Of a stretch of 64,000 nt of DNA, positions 27,142 to 36,118 are shown one piece after another (positions within the stretch are counted from its first letter, which is position 1; each line of letters starts with the position of its first letter). This stretch comes from Porphyrobacter sp. HT-58-2 (lineage in GTDB: Bacteria; Pseudomonadota; Alphaproteobacteria; Sphingomonadales; Sphingomonadaceae). The DNA lies in contig NZ_CP022600.1 in the NCBI RefSeq assembly GCF_002952215.1, forward strand, positions 1,860,001 through 1,924,000. The letters are read 5' to 3'. The notes below the pieces were generated by a model. The model made no database searches, was not told the origin of the DNA, and saw nothing but the letters and a program-made list of their open reading frames with translations. Both the position numbers and the translations under genes were made by a program.

Positions 27142-27624
27142 TCAGCGGATGATGGCTGGATAGGTGAGCCGCCCCGATGCGCCGGGGGCTATGCTCGCCA
27201 GCACCCAGCGGACATGAGTCACGTCCGCATGGGCGGCGGGACGTGTGGTCCCGTCGGAATTGGTGAAGGTCAGCGCGGCCAGCGCGCCCCAGGTCTTGCC
27301 TCCGTCGACCGACACATCGAGCGCCGGATCGGCATCGGGCGCAAGGCGAACGGCAGCGGGCAGGGGATTGGTGACGACAAAGTTGGTCACCGCATCCGCG
27401 CCGTTATTGGCATAGTCGGTACCGAACACCAGGCGGTCGCCCGGCACGATCGAGGTCGGCTCGACCAGTTCGATGCGTTCCGCGCCATCGGCGTCGGTGA
27501 CGATCTTTTCGGCCTTGACGTCGCCCTTAAGCGCAACCGGGTTGGCATTGTCCTGCGCTGCGAGCCCAAATGCGGGCATGGTCAGTGCTGCGACTGCGAT
27601 CATGAGTTTTGCGATAATGTTCAT
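27142..27624 (-). CDS. Small secreted DUF11-like protein
   Basis: 160 residues. The signal peptide runs to GLAAQ. One DUF11-like beta domain follows (IVPGDRLVFGTDYANNGADA, VVTNPLP, VSVDGGKTWG), ending in GRLTYPAIIR. Proteins of this layout are periplasmic or extracellular. It lies between two larger relatives in the operon with gaps of 55 and 71 bp. Confidence 0.65.
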   Translation of the reverse strand: MNIIAKLMIAVAALTMPAFGLAAQDNANPVALKGDVKAEKIVTDADGAERIELVEPTSIVPGDRLVFGTDYANNGADAVTNFVVTNPLPAAVRLAPDADPALDVSVDGGKTWGALAALTFTNSDGTTRPAAHADVTHVRWVLASIAPGASGRLTYPAIIR

Positions 27625-27679
27625 TGTCCTTACCCCGATCTGAATTGTGATGGCGTAAACAGTTGATTATTCGTCATCT

Positions 27680-28675
27680 CTACTGATCGACGACGACGTT
27701 GAAGGTGATCGCGTGACGCGCGCCTGCGGCCACATTCCCGAGATTGACACTGATGCCGTCCGGATTTGAAGCAACGCCTGCGTCGCTATCGGCGACATCG
27801 GTGAGAGGGGTCGCATCCAGGGTAAGCGAACCTGGCACGTAGGTTGTCCCGTCCGGGATCGCGTCGGTAACCACAAGATTGGCAACCGAACCGGAGCCGC
27901 TGACATTTGCTTCGATGGTGAAGGTGGCGATCGTGCCGGGCACAGCGCTGGTGCCGCCGAACGGATCGCGCAGCACCACCGACTTGACCAGCGCGACGCT
28001 GGCGACGGTGTTGATCAGCGAACCTCTCGCCACCGCCTGTGCGCCTGTGGCACCGACGATCGCATCGCCGCCATCAACGCCGGCGCCTGCGAAAACAGTG
28101 CCTGGCGTGCCGATGCCGGTCACCGCTTCGGCCGTAAGGTCTACAGTGCTGGTCTGGCCATCGCTTACACCTTCGGGAACGGTTACAAGCACAAACAAGG
28201 TGAGCGCAGCATCAGGCACCAGAATGGCGGTGGTCTGCGGCTCGGCGAGGATCTCGTCGATCCCCTCGTCATAGATCCCATTGCCGTTGCTATCGATTGC
28301 GATCGCACGAAATGACGTATCGAAATCATTGCCCGCGACGGCAGTGTTGGCGAACAGGCGGAAAGCCTCCGGCCCGTTGCCCTGATTGGTGAGTTCGAAG
28401 GTCAGTACCGCTTCGCCGGGACGCCCTGCGACCGGGCCGGGATCGAGCGAGGTCAGCGTCACGTCGAGCAGCTCGTCCACGCGAACGGTGACGGTGTTCG
28501 AATTGACGCTGCGCGCGACCCCGCCTTCGTCATAGCTGGCGACGGCAGTGTTGCGGATCAGGGTTCCGGCTGAAACTCCTTCTGCTTGGGCAGCATGAAG
28601 GGACCCAAGCGACAGCATCGCAAATGCTGCGGCGTATAGCGCAGGCCGGCGATCTAAGATGAATTGCGTATCCAT
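27680..28675 (-). CDS. Secreted DUF11-type protein, first gene of the operon
   Basis: 331 residues starting MDTQFILDRRPALYAAAFAM with a signal peptide cleaved near AAQAEG. IRNTAVASYDEGG precedes a beta domain with SNGNGIYDEGIDEI (a possible Ca-binding loop), then a DUF11-like domain near residue 225 (ASVALVKSVVLRDPFGGTSA, VPGTIATFTI). It ends ITFNVVVDQ, like the VVID end of the 26018 protein. As the upstream gene it should carry the operon promoter within 28676-28760. Confidence 0.65.
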   Translation of the reverse strand: MDTQFILDRRPALYAAAFAMLSLGSLHAAQAEGVSAGTLIRNTAVASYDEGGVARSVNSNTVTVRVDELLDVTLTSLDPGPVAGRPGEAVLTFELTNQGNGPEAFRLFANTAVAGNDFDTSFRAIAIDSNGNGIYDEGIDEILAEPQTTAILVPDAALTLFVLVTVPEGVSDGQTSTVDLTAEAVTGIGTPGTVFAGAGVDGGDAIVGATGAQAVARGSLINTVASVALVKSVVLRDPFGGTSAVPGTIATFTIEANVSGSGSVANLVVTDAIPDGTTYVPGSLTLDATPLTDVADSDAGVASNPDGISVNLGNVAAGARHAITFNVVVDQ

Positions 28676-29066
28676 AGACCAATCAAATACCCCAGTGTGG
28701 TTAACAAAAATTATCCATCCTAGGGATTTTCCTGATCCGGCTGTTCAGAGATGTCGTCGCCAGAGGTCCTGCAATGGGAGCGAGGCTGAACAGGGCGGAT
28801 TTGGCTTCGGTCCCGAAAGGAGGGGCCTTGCCGCATTACCGAAAATGCCAGAGGCGCCGGGCACACAAGCCATGGGCGTCATCTCTGGTTGATGCGATCA
28901 ATCGGTCGGCAAGGTCAGCCTTCGGTCGGCAAGGTCAGCCCTTTTGAACGCCTCGCCCATAGGCTGTCCGCAGACTTGTCCACATGCACGGTTACATGCC
29001 AGGCCGAGATCGCTTTCGTGATGGCTGGCCTGCGGTATCGAAGATGGCGCGAATGAAGCTCAGTAC
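28676..29066. other. Operon upstream region; no gene recognised
   Basis: About 390 bp. It probably contains the DUF11-operon promoter near its left end, though no box pair is convincing. It includes a 20-bp tandem duplication at 28901-28940. Confidence 0.45.
28901..28940. repeat. Tandem 20-bp duplication
   Basis: Two adjacent units at 28901-28920 and 28921-28940 share TCGGTCGGCAAGGTCAGCC, differing only in the first base. Two units only, so probably replication slippage. Confidence 0.8.
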
Positions 29067-29141
29067 CAGCGCGCCAAGATTCTGACGTATCACGCCCTCG
29101 AAATGCGCGAACGCCGCACGGGCTTCACCAATGCGCGATGA
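29067..29141 (+). pseudogene. Gene-tail fragment, copy 2 (homologous to 2754-2828)
   Basis: A 24-codon tail beginning QRAKILTYHALEMRE and ending TGFTNAR then TGA. It aligns residue by residue with the tail at 2754. Upstream the frame remains open for about ten codons (DGANEAQY) without a recognisable domain. The hairpin after it is perfect, whereas that of copy 1 is imperfect, so this copy is less decayed. Confidence 0.5.
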
Positions 29142-29160
29142 GTCGTGCTCATCGCGCATT
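29130..29160 (+). terminator. Perfect 13-bp hairpin over the tail stop codon
   Basis: AATGCGCGATGAG (29130-29142) and CTCATCGCGCATT (29148-29160) are exact complements around the 5-base loop TCGTG. The TGA stop lies inside the left arm. No T-run follows, so it may be a transcript-end stabiliser rather than an intrinsic terminator. Confidence 0.6.
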
Positions 29161-29749
29161 GAGATGAGGCAACTTGCCGTGGTTTCCATGTCGATCTGCC
29201 CGTCATAGGCCCACCACATCAATCATAGCCTGCCGGGAAAGCTTTTGCTGCCGGTTAACCTACCTTACGCTTATGTGCTTGAACATGCTTGATGTGGCAT
29301 GTGCCATAGATGCGTATTCATACGAGGTTCGCGTGCTGGGGGACCTGCTTCAAGCGGACCTCGCTGGCATGCCTCGACCCCATGTGATCCTGCCGCGTGC
29401 AGGGCTGCTCATCGTCGCGCCGGCAAAGATCTTTTTGAGCGCCCTATCGGTCGCAGGAGGCGAGCCACAGGTCATCAACCAAACAGCAGTCATCCGACTT
29501 TGAAGGCGCCAGACGACAATCTGTCTGAACTGGTCGTGCTTGTCGCAACCCGCAGCGACCGCGTCTAAAGCGTTAGCTTACGGAAAATTGATATCTCGGT
29601 GTTCTGCGGGCAAATGGCCGAGGGGGCATGCGCCCAAGGGCCCAATCCCCGTGTTAGTCAGCGCACCACGCGGTTACCCAATTTTAAGCCTCTTTTCCAT
29701 TGATCCGTTAATCAGATCATGACGGTTTTTGGCTACCGCTTCGCTTCAT
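29161..29749. other. No gene recognised upstream of the GGDEF-EAL gene
   Basis: About 590 bp. Short open frames here lack recognisable domains. The right end should contain the promoter of the gene at 29750. Confidence 0.45.
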
Positions 29750-31696
29750 ATGTGGCTCATGCGCTTTCTGACCTTTACCGGATCTCACGCTGCACAGCGT
29801 GCAGTCATTTTGCAGACCCTCAAAGGTCTTCGCCTTGGCGTGCCGCTCCTTTACGCAAGCGTCCTCATCAATATCGTCGGCCTCGGCCTCGCCGTGGCGC
29901 CCGACGCGATCACGGCTCTCTGGCCGATGGGTTGGCTCTGTTCAGCCGCAGCCCTGCGCACAATCTACCTATTGTGGGTTCAGGAGCCTCAGCAAGATGT
30001 GCCGCATCCAGAGCGCGAATTGCTGCTGGTCACAGCCTTCACGTTGTGCGCCTCGATCGGGTTGTCGGTTCTCGCGCTCTCCACAATCGAGCAGTACCCG
30101 GAGCATTTGTCTCTGATCGCTTTCCTTGCAACCCTTACGGCCCTGGGTGCAGCCTACGCACTCAGCGCCTTTCCGCATGGGGCGCTTATCCCGATCGCGA
30201 TCATCGGGTTTCCTCTTGCCGGGTGCCTTGCCTTGTCCGCTGACAATTTGTCAAAGGTCATGGGCATCAGCATGGTGCCATGCCTTGGTCTGATCATGCG
30301 TTCGATGCATGCGCATGGGCGCGCAGTGTCGGGCATGATCAGCAGTCAGATTGACCTTGCAACAGAACGGGACAGAGCAAAGGCGGCAGAAGCTGTCGCA
30401 CAGAAGCGAGCGGATAATGATCCATTGACCGGCCTTGCCTCTCGCGGTCGCTTGCTTCGTGTCTTGGATACTGAGACCGAGTTTCGCACCCTGGTGGGTC
30501 CCGGCAGCGTCCTGGCAATCTGCGATCTCGACAATTTCAAGCCGGCCAATGATGTCTTTGGCCACGCGGCGGGTGACGCGATCCTGCAAGCCTTTGGCCA
30601 GCGTCTCCTTTACGCTTTTGGCGATAGCGCGCTTGTCGCCAGAATGGGAGGAGATGAGTTCGCCATCTTTTGGCGCGGCGGCCTGTCGAAAGAGGCAATG
30701 ACAAGAGCTGGCCGGGAAATCTGCGATTTGGCCTGTGAACCGATCTTGTGGGAAAACAAGAAGCTGATTGTCGGCGCGTCATGCGGCCTGTCCGAGGCCG
30801 GCGTCTATTCCCATTCGATAGCCGAATTCATGAGGGAGGCTGATTCCGCGCTTTATCGTGCCAAGGCGAAGGGGAAGGGGCAGTTTTACGCCTATGATGA
30901 GTTAACCTTTGCCGAAGATCTGCGTCGGCATGAGCTTGAACGCCTGCTCTCGAGGCAAGAGACCTTCAGCGAGCTTTCCTTGCAGTATCAGCCGATCTTC
31001 TCACTGTCGGACGGATCGGTCGCTTTCGTCGAGGCCTTTGCCCGTTGGCAAAGCTCGGTTGCGGGGAATGTCGCTGCCCATGACTTTGTTCGCATTGCCG
31101 AGCAAATCGGCATGAGCGAGGCGATAACGGACCACCTTCTCGCGCAGGCCATCGCCAGCGCGAGGCACTGGCCGCTCAGCGTGCGCCTCTCGTTCAATCT
31201 CGGCGCTTCGCTGGTCAGCCGCAGGGGGACGGCAGAGCGCATGCTCAGCTTGCTTGAAAGGCAAGAGTTTGCCCCAGCGCGGATGATCTTCGAAATTTCC
31301 GAAACGGCTGTCCTTGCCGATTTCGACATTGCAAGGCAGGAAATTGAAGCCTTGCGCAAAGCGGGCTGCCTTGTTGCCGTCGACGACTTTGGCATTGGAA
31401 AAGCTTCCATCACCTATCTGCGCGACCTGACCTTCGACATCGTCAAGCTCGATGGAAGCCTGACGCGCAACATCCAGGATTGTGTCCGTGCGAGGCAAAT
31501 CCTGTTGGGGCTGTTGAACCTCTGTCAAGCGGCAGGTGCGGCCTGTGTTGCCGAGCACGTCGAGAGTAAGGGCCAGCTGGACTTGATCAGAGCCATGGGG
31601 AGCGAATACGCCCAAGGCTATCTGCTGGGCGCTCCGCTTAATGCTGCGCCTTTGCGGGAATTCCTCGCAAACGGGCGTTTGCAAAACACGGTGTGA
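29750..31696 (+). CDS. Membrane GGDEF-EAL cyclic-di-GMP protein
   Basis: 648 residues. About six hydrophobic segments fill residues 15-190. The GGDEF domain follows with DPLTGLASRGRL and RMGGDEFAIFWRGG, the intact signature of diguanylate cyclases; no RxxD inhibitory site is seen. The EAL domain reads FVEAFARWQ, so the signature is EAF, but FEISET, VAVDDFGIGKAS, VKLDGSL and AEHVES are present, so phosphodiesterase residues are largely kept. ATG 29750 is chosen; an upstream TTG would add seven residues. Likely makes or degrades c-di-GMP at the membrane and could influence the surface polymers encoded nearby (inference). Confidence 0.9.
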   Translation: MWLMRFLTFTGSHAAQRAVILQTLKGLRLGVPLLYASVLINIVGLGLAVAPDAITALWPMGWLCSAAALRTIYLLWVQEPQQDVPHPERELLLVTAFTLCASIGLSVLALSTIEQYPEHLSLIAFLATLTALGAAYALSAFPHGALIPIAIIGFPLAGCLALSADNLSKVMGISMVPCLGLIMRSMHAHGRAVSGMISSQIDLATERDRAKAAEAVAQKRADNDPLTGLASRGRLLRVLDTETEFRTLVGPGSVLAICDLDNFKPANDVFGHAAGDAILQAFGQRLLYAFGDSALVARMGGDEFAIFWRGGLSKEAMTRAGREICDLACEPILWENKKLIVGASCGLSEAGVYSHSIAEFMREADSALYRAKAKGKGQFYAYDELTFAEDLRRHELERLLSRQETFSELSLQYQPIFSLSDGSVAFVEAFARWQSSVAGNVAAHDFVRIAEQIGMSEAITDHLLAQAIASARHWPLSVRLSFNLGASLVSRRGTAERMLSLLERQEFAPARMIFEISETAVLADFDIARQEIEALRKAGCLVAVDDFGIGKASITYLRDLTFDIVKLDGSLTRNIQDCVRARQILLGLLNLCQAAGAACVAEHVESKGQLDLIRAMGSEYAQGYLLGAPLNAAPLREFLANGRLQNTV

Positions 31697-31743
31697 ATGG
31701 CGAAAGGCGGATCAGTTTGCGCTCTGCTGCGCCCCTGAACCAA

Positions 31744-32205
31744 TCAGGCCGATATGGTCTCAAGGTAACGCAGCATACCCTCGTATCCAGCAGGCGTGAG
31801 CCTGATCAGATAACGCTTGCTATCCGACGGATCGGCTTCACAGCGCACAAGATCATTCATTTCCAGTACGTTAAGCCAGCGCAAGACTGTCGATGATTTT
31901 GCGCCGGGGCTCATGCAAGCAGCCTTTATGCTCACATTTTCATCTTGCGCCTGACGAATGAACAGATCGAGCATGATATCCCATGCCGGCTCACCGAACA
32001 TTTCGGCATTCCCGACAAAATCGGTTCGGACCTGCCGGTCCCGCAGAGCCTTCTGGGCTGCTTCCACAGCGCGTTCAACGCGCGCTGCATTCATCGGAAG
32101 CGGCGGGCCAAATGCTTCACATCCGCTTGTGATCCGGATCTCATCAAGAATCTTTTGCGCAGCATCAAGCTGATCTGCAAGCTTCCTGACGTCGATATCG
32201 GCCAT
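31744..32205 (-). CDS. MarR-like winged-helix regulator
   Basis: 153 residues. The N-terminal half is helical; the C-terminal half has a winged helix: AWDIMLDLFIRQAQDENVSI, then SSTVLRWLNVLEMNDLVRCE and DPSDSKRYLIRLT. The start at 32205 (MADIDVRKL) is preceded by AGGTCCTCCC. Convergent with the GGDEF-EAL gene. The target is unknown; the divergent AT-rich region upstream may hold its operator. Confidence 0.75.
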   Translation of the reverse strand: MADIDVRKLADQLDAAQKILDEIRITSGCEAFGPPLPMNAARVERAVEAAQKALRDRQVRTDFVGNAEMFGEPAWDIMLDLFIRQAQDENVSIKAACMSPGAKSSTVLRWLNVLEMNDLVRCEADPSDSKRYLIRLTPAGYEGMLRYLETISA

Positions 32206-33131
32206 GGGAGGACCTCCGTGAAAGTTTCTAGCCTGATCGCAGTGACATGTTAACAAATGTAAATGGGCTGAGATGAAGATTCCGTCAATAGCACGGAAAC
32301 GCGCTCAGGTGTCGGATTTTCAGTAAAGTCCTGAAAAAATTTTTGCTGAAAAATAAAAAGCAATAATAATGAAAATTTGTTTGAATGAAAACTGCCGGTT
32401 AATTTAAAAAATTTAGGGAATAATGGTTGAAAAATCCTTTGGATAAAATATTTTTCCTCCATTTTTCATTGCAAAGGATTTTTCATAAATCAAAGTGTTC
32501 TTTATGGGTCTGCTGTTCATGAGGGGCGGGTGTCATTCTGGTAAAGATAGAAAGCGAATGTCCCGCTTGCTGGCTCACGTGGTATTTGCGTTAGCTTTCG
32601 CGCGCTTTCCGCGTGTTGATGCTCTGCGAAATGTGCTGCACCAAGTCAGCGCCTGCTCGACCAACGCCCTGCCAAGCTTCCTGTGCGGCGATTCACCCGG
32701 TTTTTCAGCGTGCTCGACCGCGCGTTCCGAACAGCTGGCGTAATCGAAGCGCTCTCTACGAGCATCTCGATCGGCCAGAGCAAGCCATTGATGCGTTCTC
32801 ATATCTCGTTGCTTGGGTTAGCTTCGGATGCCTTGTCTTTTGGGTTGTGCGGCAATGAGAAAGTGGTTAGGAAAATCTTCGACAGGGGGTGACGCGCCTT
32901 CCATTTGCTAACGTGCGACCTCATTTTAGCAATTATACCCCCAAGGTTGGAAAAGCTTCCTCGCTCCCTGTCACCTCTTGCTTCTCCCGCTTGGAGAATG
33001 CCTGGCGCTCACCGAGCGATTAGCCGTCCTTAGCGTTTTGACATGCCGGCTTGCGACGGCTGCATTGGCGGCCTTTTGCGCGGGTCGGGACACATGGCGG
33101 TTTGAAGTCTTGGCGAGGCCGATTTTGCCCT
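32206..33131. other. AT-rich intergenic stretch, no gene recognised
   Basis: About 925 bp. The part from about 32320 to 32495 is strikingly AT-rich (runs of A and T) against a GC-rich background and contains a 13-bp inverted repeat. The rest (32500-33130) is of normal composition and only has short unassignable frames. It ends at the left end of an IS630 element. Confidence 0.6.
32429..32484. repeat. 13-bp inverted repeat in AT-rich DNA
   Basis: GAAAAATCCTTTG (32429-32441) is exactly complementary to CAAAGGATTTTTC (32472-32484), separated by 30 bp. Could be a protein-binding site, a cruciform or the stem of an RNA. Confidence 0.7.
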
Positions 33132-34187
33132 TAGAGCGTTTTTCGATCAGTCTGGATCATATCCGCAAGAGCTGAAGTAATTGGCGCACTCGTCGGGCTG
33201 GAAGATGTCGACAAGCCTTCCGATCAGGTCCCAGAGGCCGCGAACGGTGCGCTCTCCCGCCTTCCGCAGCATGGCCTTGAGCCGGGAGAAGGCCTTCTCG
33301 ATCGGGTTGAAGTCCGGGCTGTAGGGCGGAAGGAAGCGCAGGGTTGCGCCGACCGCTTCGATCCTCTCCTTCACCGCGGCCCGTTTGTGGCTCGACAGGT
33401 TGTCCATGATGACCACGTCGCCGGGACGCAGCTCGGGCACCAGGACCTGCGCAACATAGGCTTCGAACCAGTCACCGTTGATCGGGCCGTCGAGCACCAT
33501 CGGCGCAACCATGCCGGTCATGCGCAGACCGGCGACCAGCGTCGTGGTTTTGCGGTGCCCGTGCGGGAAGCCCATGCGCAGCCGCTCGCCCTTCGGGCAG
33601 CGGCCGTGGCTGCGGGTCATGTTGGTAGCGGTCCACGTCTCGTCGATGAACACGAGGCGCTCGGGATCGAGATCGAGCTGGCCCTCGAACCAGCGCTGGC
33701 GCTGCCTCAGGATGTCGGGCCGGTCCTGCTCGATAGCATGGCCAGTCTTTTTTTGCGCGTCATGCCCCGGCGCGCAAAGAAGCGGTGAAGCCCGGCGACG
33801 GAGACGGCCAGGCCTATTTCAGCCAGCGCCGACCGCAGCTCTGCAAGCGTGATGTCCTTTTGCGCTTCCCAAACGGCCAGGATGTCCGACGCCCGCTCCT
33901 CAACCCGATGCGACCGCATATCGCCACCCTGGGGCTTGGCAGCAAAGTCACCCGCATCACGCCGCAGGGCGTGCCAACGGATCGCCGTCGAAGGTGCAAC
34001 GCCAAAACGGGCTGCCGCAGCTCGGCAACTCATCCCACCATCAACCGCTGCCAGCAGACGGACACGCAAATCCAAAGAGAGAGGCTGACCCATCCATGCT
34101 GGCCTCCTTCACCAGCACAGATCGTGAATCAGAATTCACGACAAAGCGGAATCCCTCGTCGATTCAAAACGGTCGAAAACCGCTCTA
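33132..34187 (-). mobile_element. IS630-family insertion sequence
   Basis: About 1.06 kb bounded by imperfect inverted repeats: TAGAGCGTTTTTCGA at the left end (33132) and, on the other strand, TAGAGCGGTTTTCGA ending at 34187. Each end starts with TA, the duplicated target dinucleotide of this family. It carries one frameshifted transposase gene and appears complete. Confidence 0.85.
33147..34093 (-). CDS. IS630 transposase made by programmed -1 frameshift
   Basis: Two overlapping frames. The first (34093 to 33707) encodes the N-terminal HTH (MSCRAAAARFGVAPSTAIRW) and ends RGMTRKKRLAML. The second, ending at 33147, encodes the DDE domain: VFIDETWTATNM, VIMDNLSSHK and YSPDFNPIEKAFS. The minus strand has seven A's (33748-33754) after ATGACGCGC; slipping back one base joins the frames through HAIEQDRPDIL. 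This is the normal expression mode for many IS630 elements, so the element may be active. Confidence 0.88.
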
Positions 34188-34381
34188 GTGCAGCAGAACC
34201 CTCTTCCCCAAGTTGACCCCCGTTTTTCGGTCCGGGCGCTCACGGCGCCGCGGCGAACACGCAGTGCTTGAAGGGCTGGGATCATTTGGGCAGCCATCAT
34301 CTTGGTCGTCAGGTAGGTGCACTGGTGTCCCTTGCCCGACCCACAGGCATCGGCTTTGACTGCTGCGCGCCGATGCGAGGC

Positions 34382-35110
34382 CTAGAGTTCATCCTCGAGC
34401 GCCTTCAGTTCATCCTCGAATGCCTCATCAAATGAGGGCCTTTTCGCAGTCGAACTTGGCGCCTCGACATCTTCAGTCGAAGACAATGCCTGATCGAAAG
34501 CGTCTGAGATCGCGATCTTGCGCCCACGCACAAGAACCGCTTGCGTTGGATATCGCGCGTGCAAGCCTTGTTGGTAAGGGATTGCAAGCCCGACAGCTTC
34601 GCTCAGATATGCCGTCAACTCTGCCCCCCGCTCAAGCTCGCCGTCGTCACCGCTGATGAACGGAGCAAATGGACCGGCAGCAGCAATGCTTCCAATCGTT
34701 TTGAGCTCGCCTCTGCCTTCTGCCCGGTGCAGGCCCTTGAGGCCGATCCTGCGCCCCCCCAAGACCAGATAATCAACCTCGAGTTCAATCTTCCCCGACT
34801 TGCCAAAGGCACCCGGACCGCTTGCCAAAGTCAGGTGACCGAATGCCGGCGTGCCTTTCTGGATCGCGATATAGTTCCCGATCATGACCGGCTCGGCAAC
34901 CGTCAGCCTGACCGGATCACCCTTCCTTGCATCATTGCTCCGGGTCGTGACTGTTTCAGCCAGCTCGAGCTCAATCGCGGTGCCTCGGGCAAGCGGTACC
35001 CTGACAAGGATCTCAGCATCAGGCGATTGTGAGCTTGCCTGGTTCCTTGGATCCGCCAGGGCCGGCGAGATTGCGGAGATCACAAGGCAAAACGCCAGAG
35101 GCAGTTTCAT
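34382..35110 (-). CDS. Secreted hypothetical protein
   Basis: 242 residues with a signal peptide cleaved near SPALAD. A beta-rich core follows: VPLARGTAIELELAETVTTR, GDPVRLTVAEPVMIGN, IQKGTPAFGHLTL and KIELEVDYLVLGGRRIGLKG. A Pro/Ser/acidic tail closes it (FEDELKALEDEL). The family was not recognised; the core looks like proteins that package hydrophilic surface components. No neighbour is clearly linked. Confidence 0.6.
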   Translation of the reverse strand: MKLPLAFCLVISAISPALADPRNQASSQSPDAEILVRVPLARGTAIELELAETVTTRSNDARKGDPVRLTVAEPVMIGNYIAIQKGTPAFGHLTLASGPGAFGKSGKIELEVDYLVLGGRRIGLKGLHRAEGRGELKTIGSIAAAGPFAPFISGDDGELERGAELTAYLSEAVGLAIPYQQGLHARYPTQAVLVRGRKIAISDAFDQALSSTEDVEAPSSTAKRPSFDEAFEDELKALEDEL

Positions 35111-35454
35111 GGTGAGGTCCTCACGAAATCCCTGGAATGCGCCTATACGCGGGTTAGCAAGTCCGCCTATACGTAAGTTAACAGAATAGTGTCAGATGGG
35201 CCAAGATTTTCCTACAGGCTTACGCAGCCTGTCCCCAGATTTGCGCAGCCCGCAGGAGGTGAGGGCGCCTTTTCGTGCAGTAGGGCCTTGGCAGGAACCA
35301 TGAAAGGTTGGCGACAGGTGCATTCGACAGCCATTCCTGCCCTGCTGAATGGCGCTATTCCAACGATCGATTGTTCACCTCAACTGGAAAAATAGGCCAA
35401 TTAAAGCAGAGGCATGCGAGTGATTTTCTGGTTTGCGTATGGAGATTTGTCATT
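35111..35454. other. Intergenic region, no gene recognised
   Basis: Contains the promoter side of the secreted-protein gene (34382, minus) and of the HTH gene (35455, plus). The repeated TACGCGGGTTAGCAAGTC / TACGTAAGTTAACAGAAT context around 35140-35185 hints at a direct repeat CGCCTATACG at 35141 and 35163, but no full operator is evident. Confidence 0.4.
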
Positions 35455-35748
35455 GTGAAAAATCAAGTCGACTTCGAACTGATAAAAAGCCGAACGAGCC
35501 TGCGGCAAATCGAAGTATTATACATGGTATATGAAACAAAATCCATATCCGAGGCGGCTGCAAAATTGAACATGACGACTGCTAATGTAAGCAGAATGTG
35601 TACCCGCTTTGAAGAAAATTGCAATTTTGCTGTTTTCATCAGCAGAAGGAAGGGGGTCCGGTTCACTGAGATGGGAATGGATGTTATTTCAAAGATCGCT
35701 CCTTTGGCAAACTGTATTGGTAATCTCGGGAAAAATGAGGGGGTGTAA
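35455..35748 (+). CDS. LysR-type HTH domain without an effector domain
   Basis: About 97 residues. TSLRQIEVLYMVYETKSISE, AAAKLNMTTANVSRMCTRFE and FISRRKGVRFTEMG form the LysR winged HTH. The protein ends right after the linker helix, where an effector domain of about 200 residues is expected. GTG 35455 is used, with GGAG at 35441-35444. Lower GC than neighbours. Either a truncated LysR gene or a natural one-domain regulator. Confidence 0.65.
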   Translation: MKNQVDFELIKSRTSLRQIEVLYMVYETKSISEAAAKLNMTTANVSRMCTRFEENCNFAVFISRRKGVRFTEMGMDVISKIAPLANCIGNLGKNEGV

Positions 35749-36118
35749 CGGTCGAGCCCACAGGTGTCCGCAGGCATTTTGCAATACCGCAATAGTGGCG
35801 AGGGCGCCCATGGGATCGTGAGTGCTGCATCGGCGCCAACAGGCAGCTGGGTGCAACAGGCTGCCAGCAAGCATGAATGCGGCAGGCAGTCTTCGGTCCT
35901 GAAGAGTCCTCGCCCCTGAGCCTGCGGTCTCAAGGCCAGCAAGGTACACGGGTGGAGACCATATTGGGCTCCGTGCGGCAATAGTCGCGGCGGCGCCTAA
36001 GCCGCGAAGCTCTTGGTGGTGCTCGCAGGCAAACCGCAGGTGCTTACCCTCAGCGGGCATTCATCCTCATCCACTGCCCATCATTTTTGAGCATGCATTC
36101 GCGCAACCGACAAGCAGC
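35749..36118. other. No gene recognised
   Basis: About 370 bp downstream of the HTH gene and of the reductase gene, which converge here. No recognisable protein; presumably holds both transcript ends. Confidence 0.45.
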
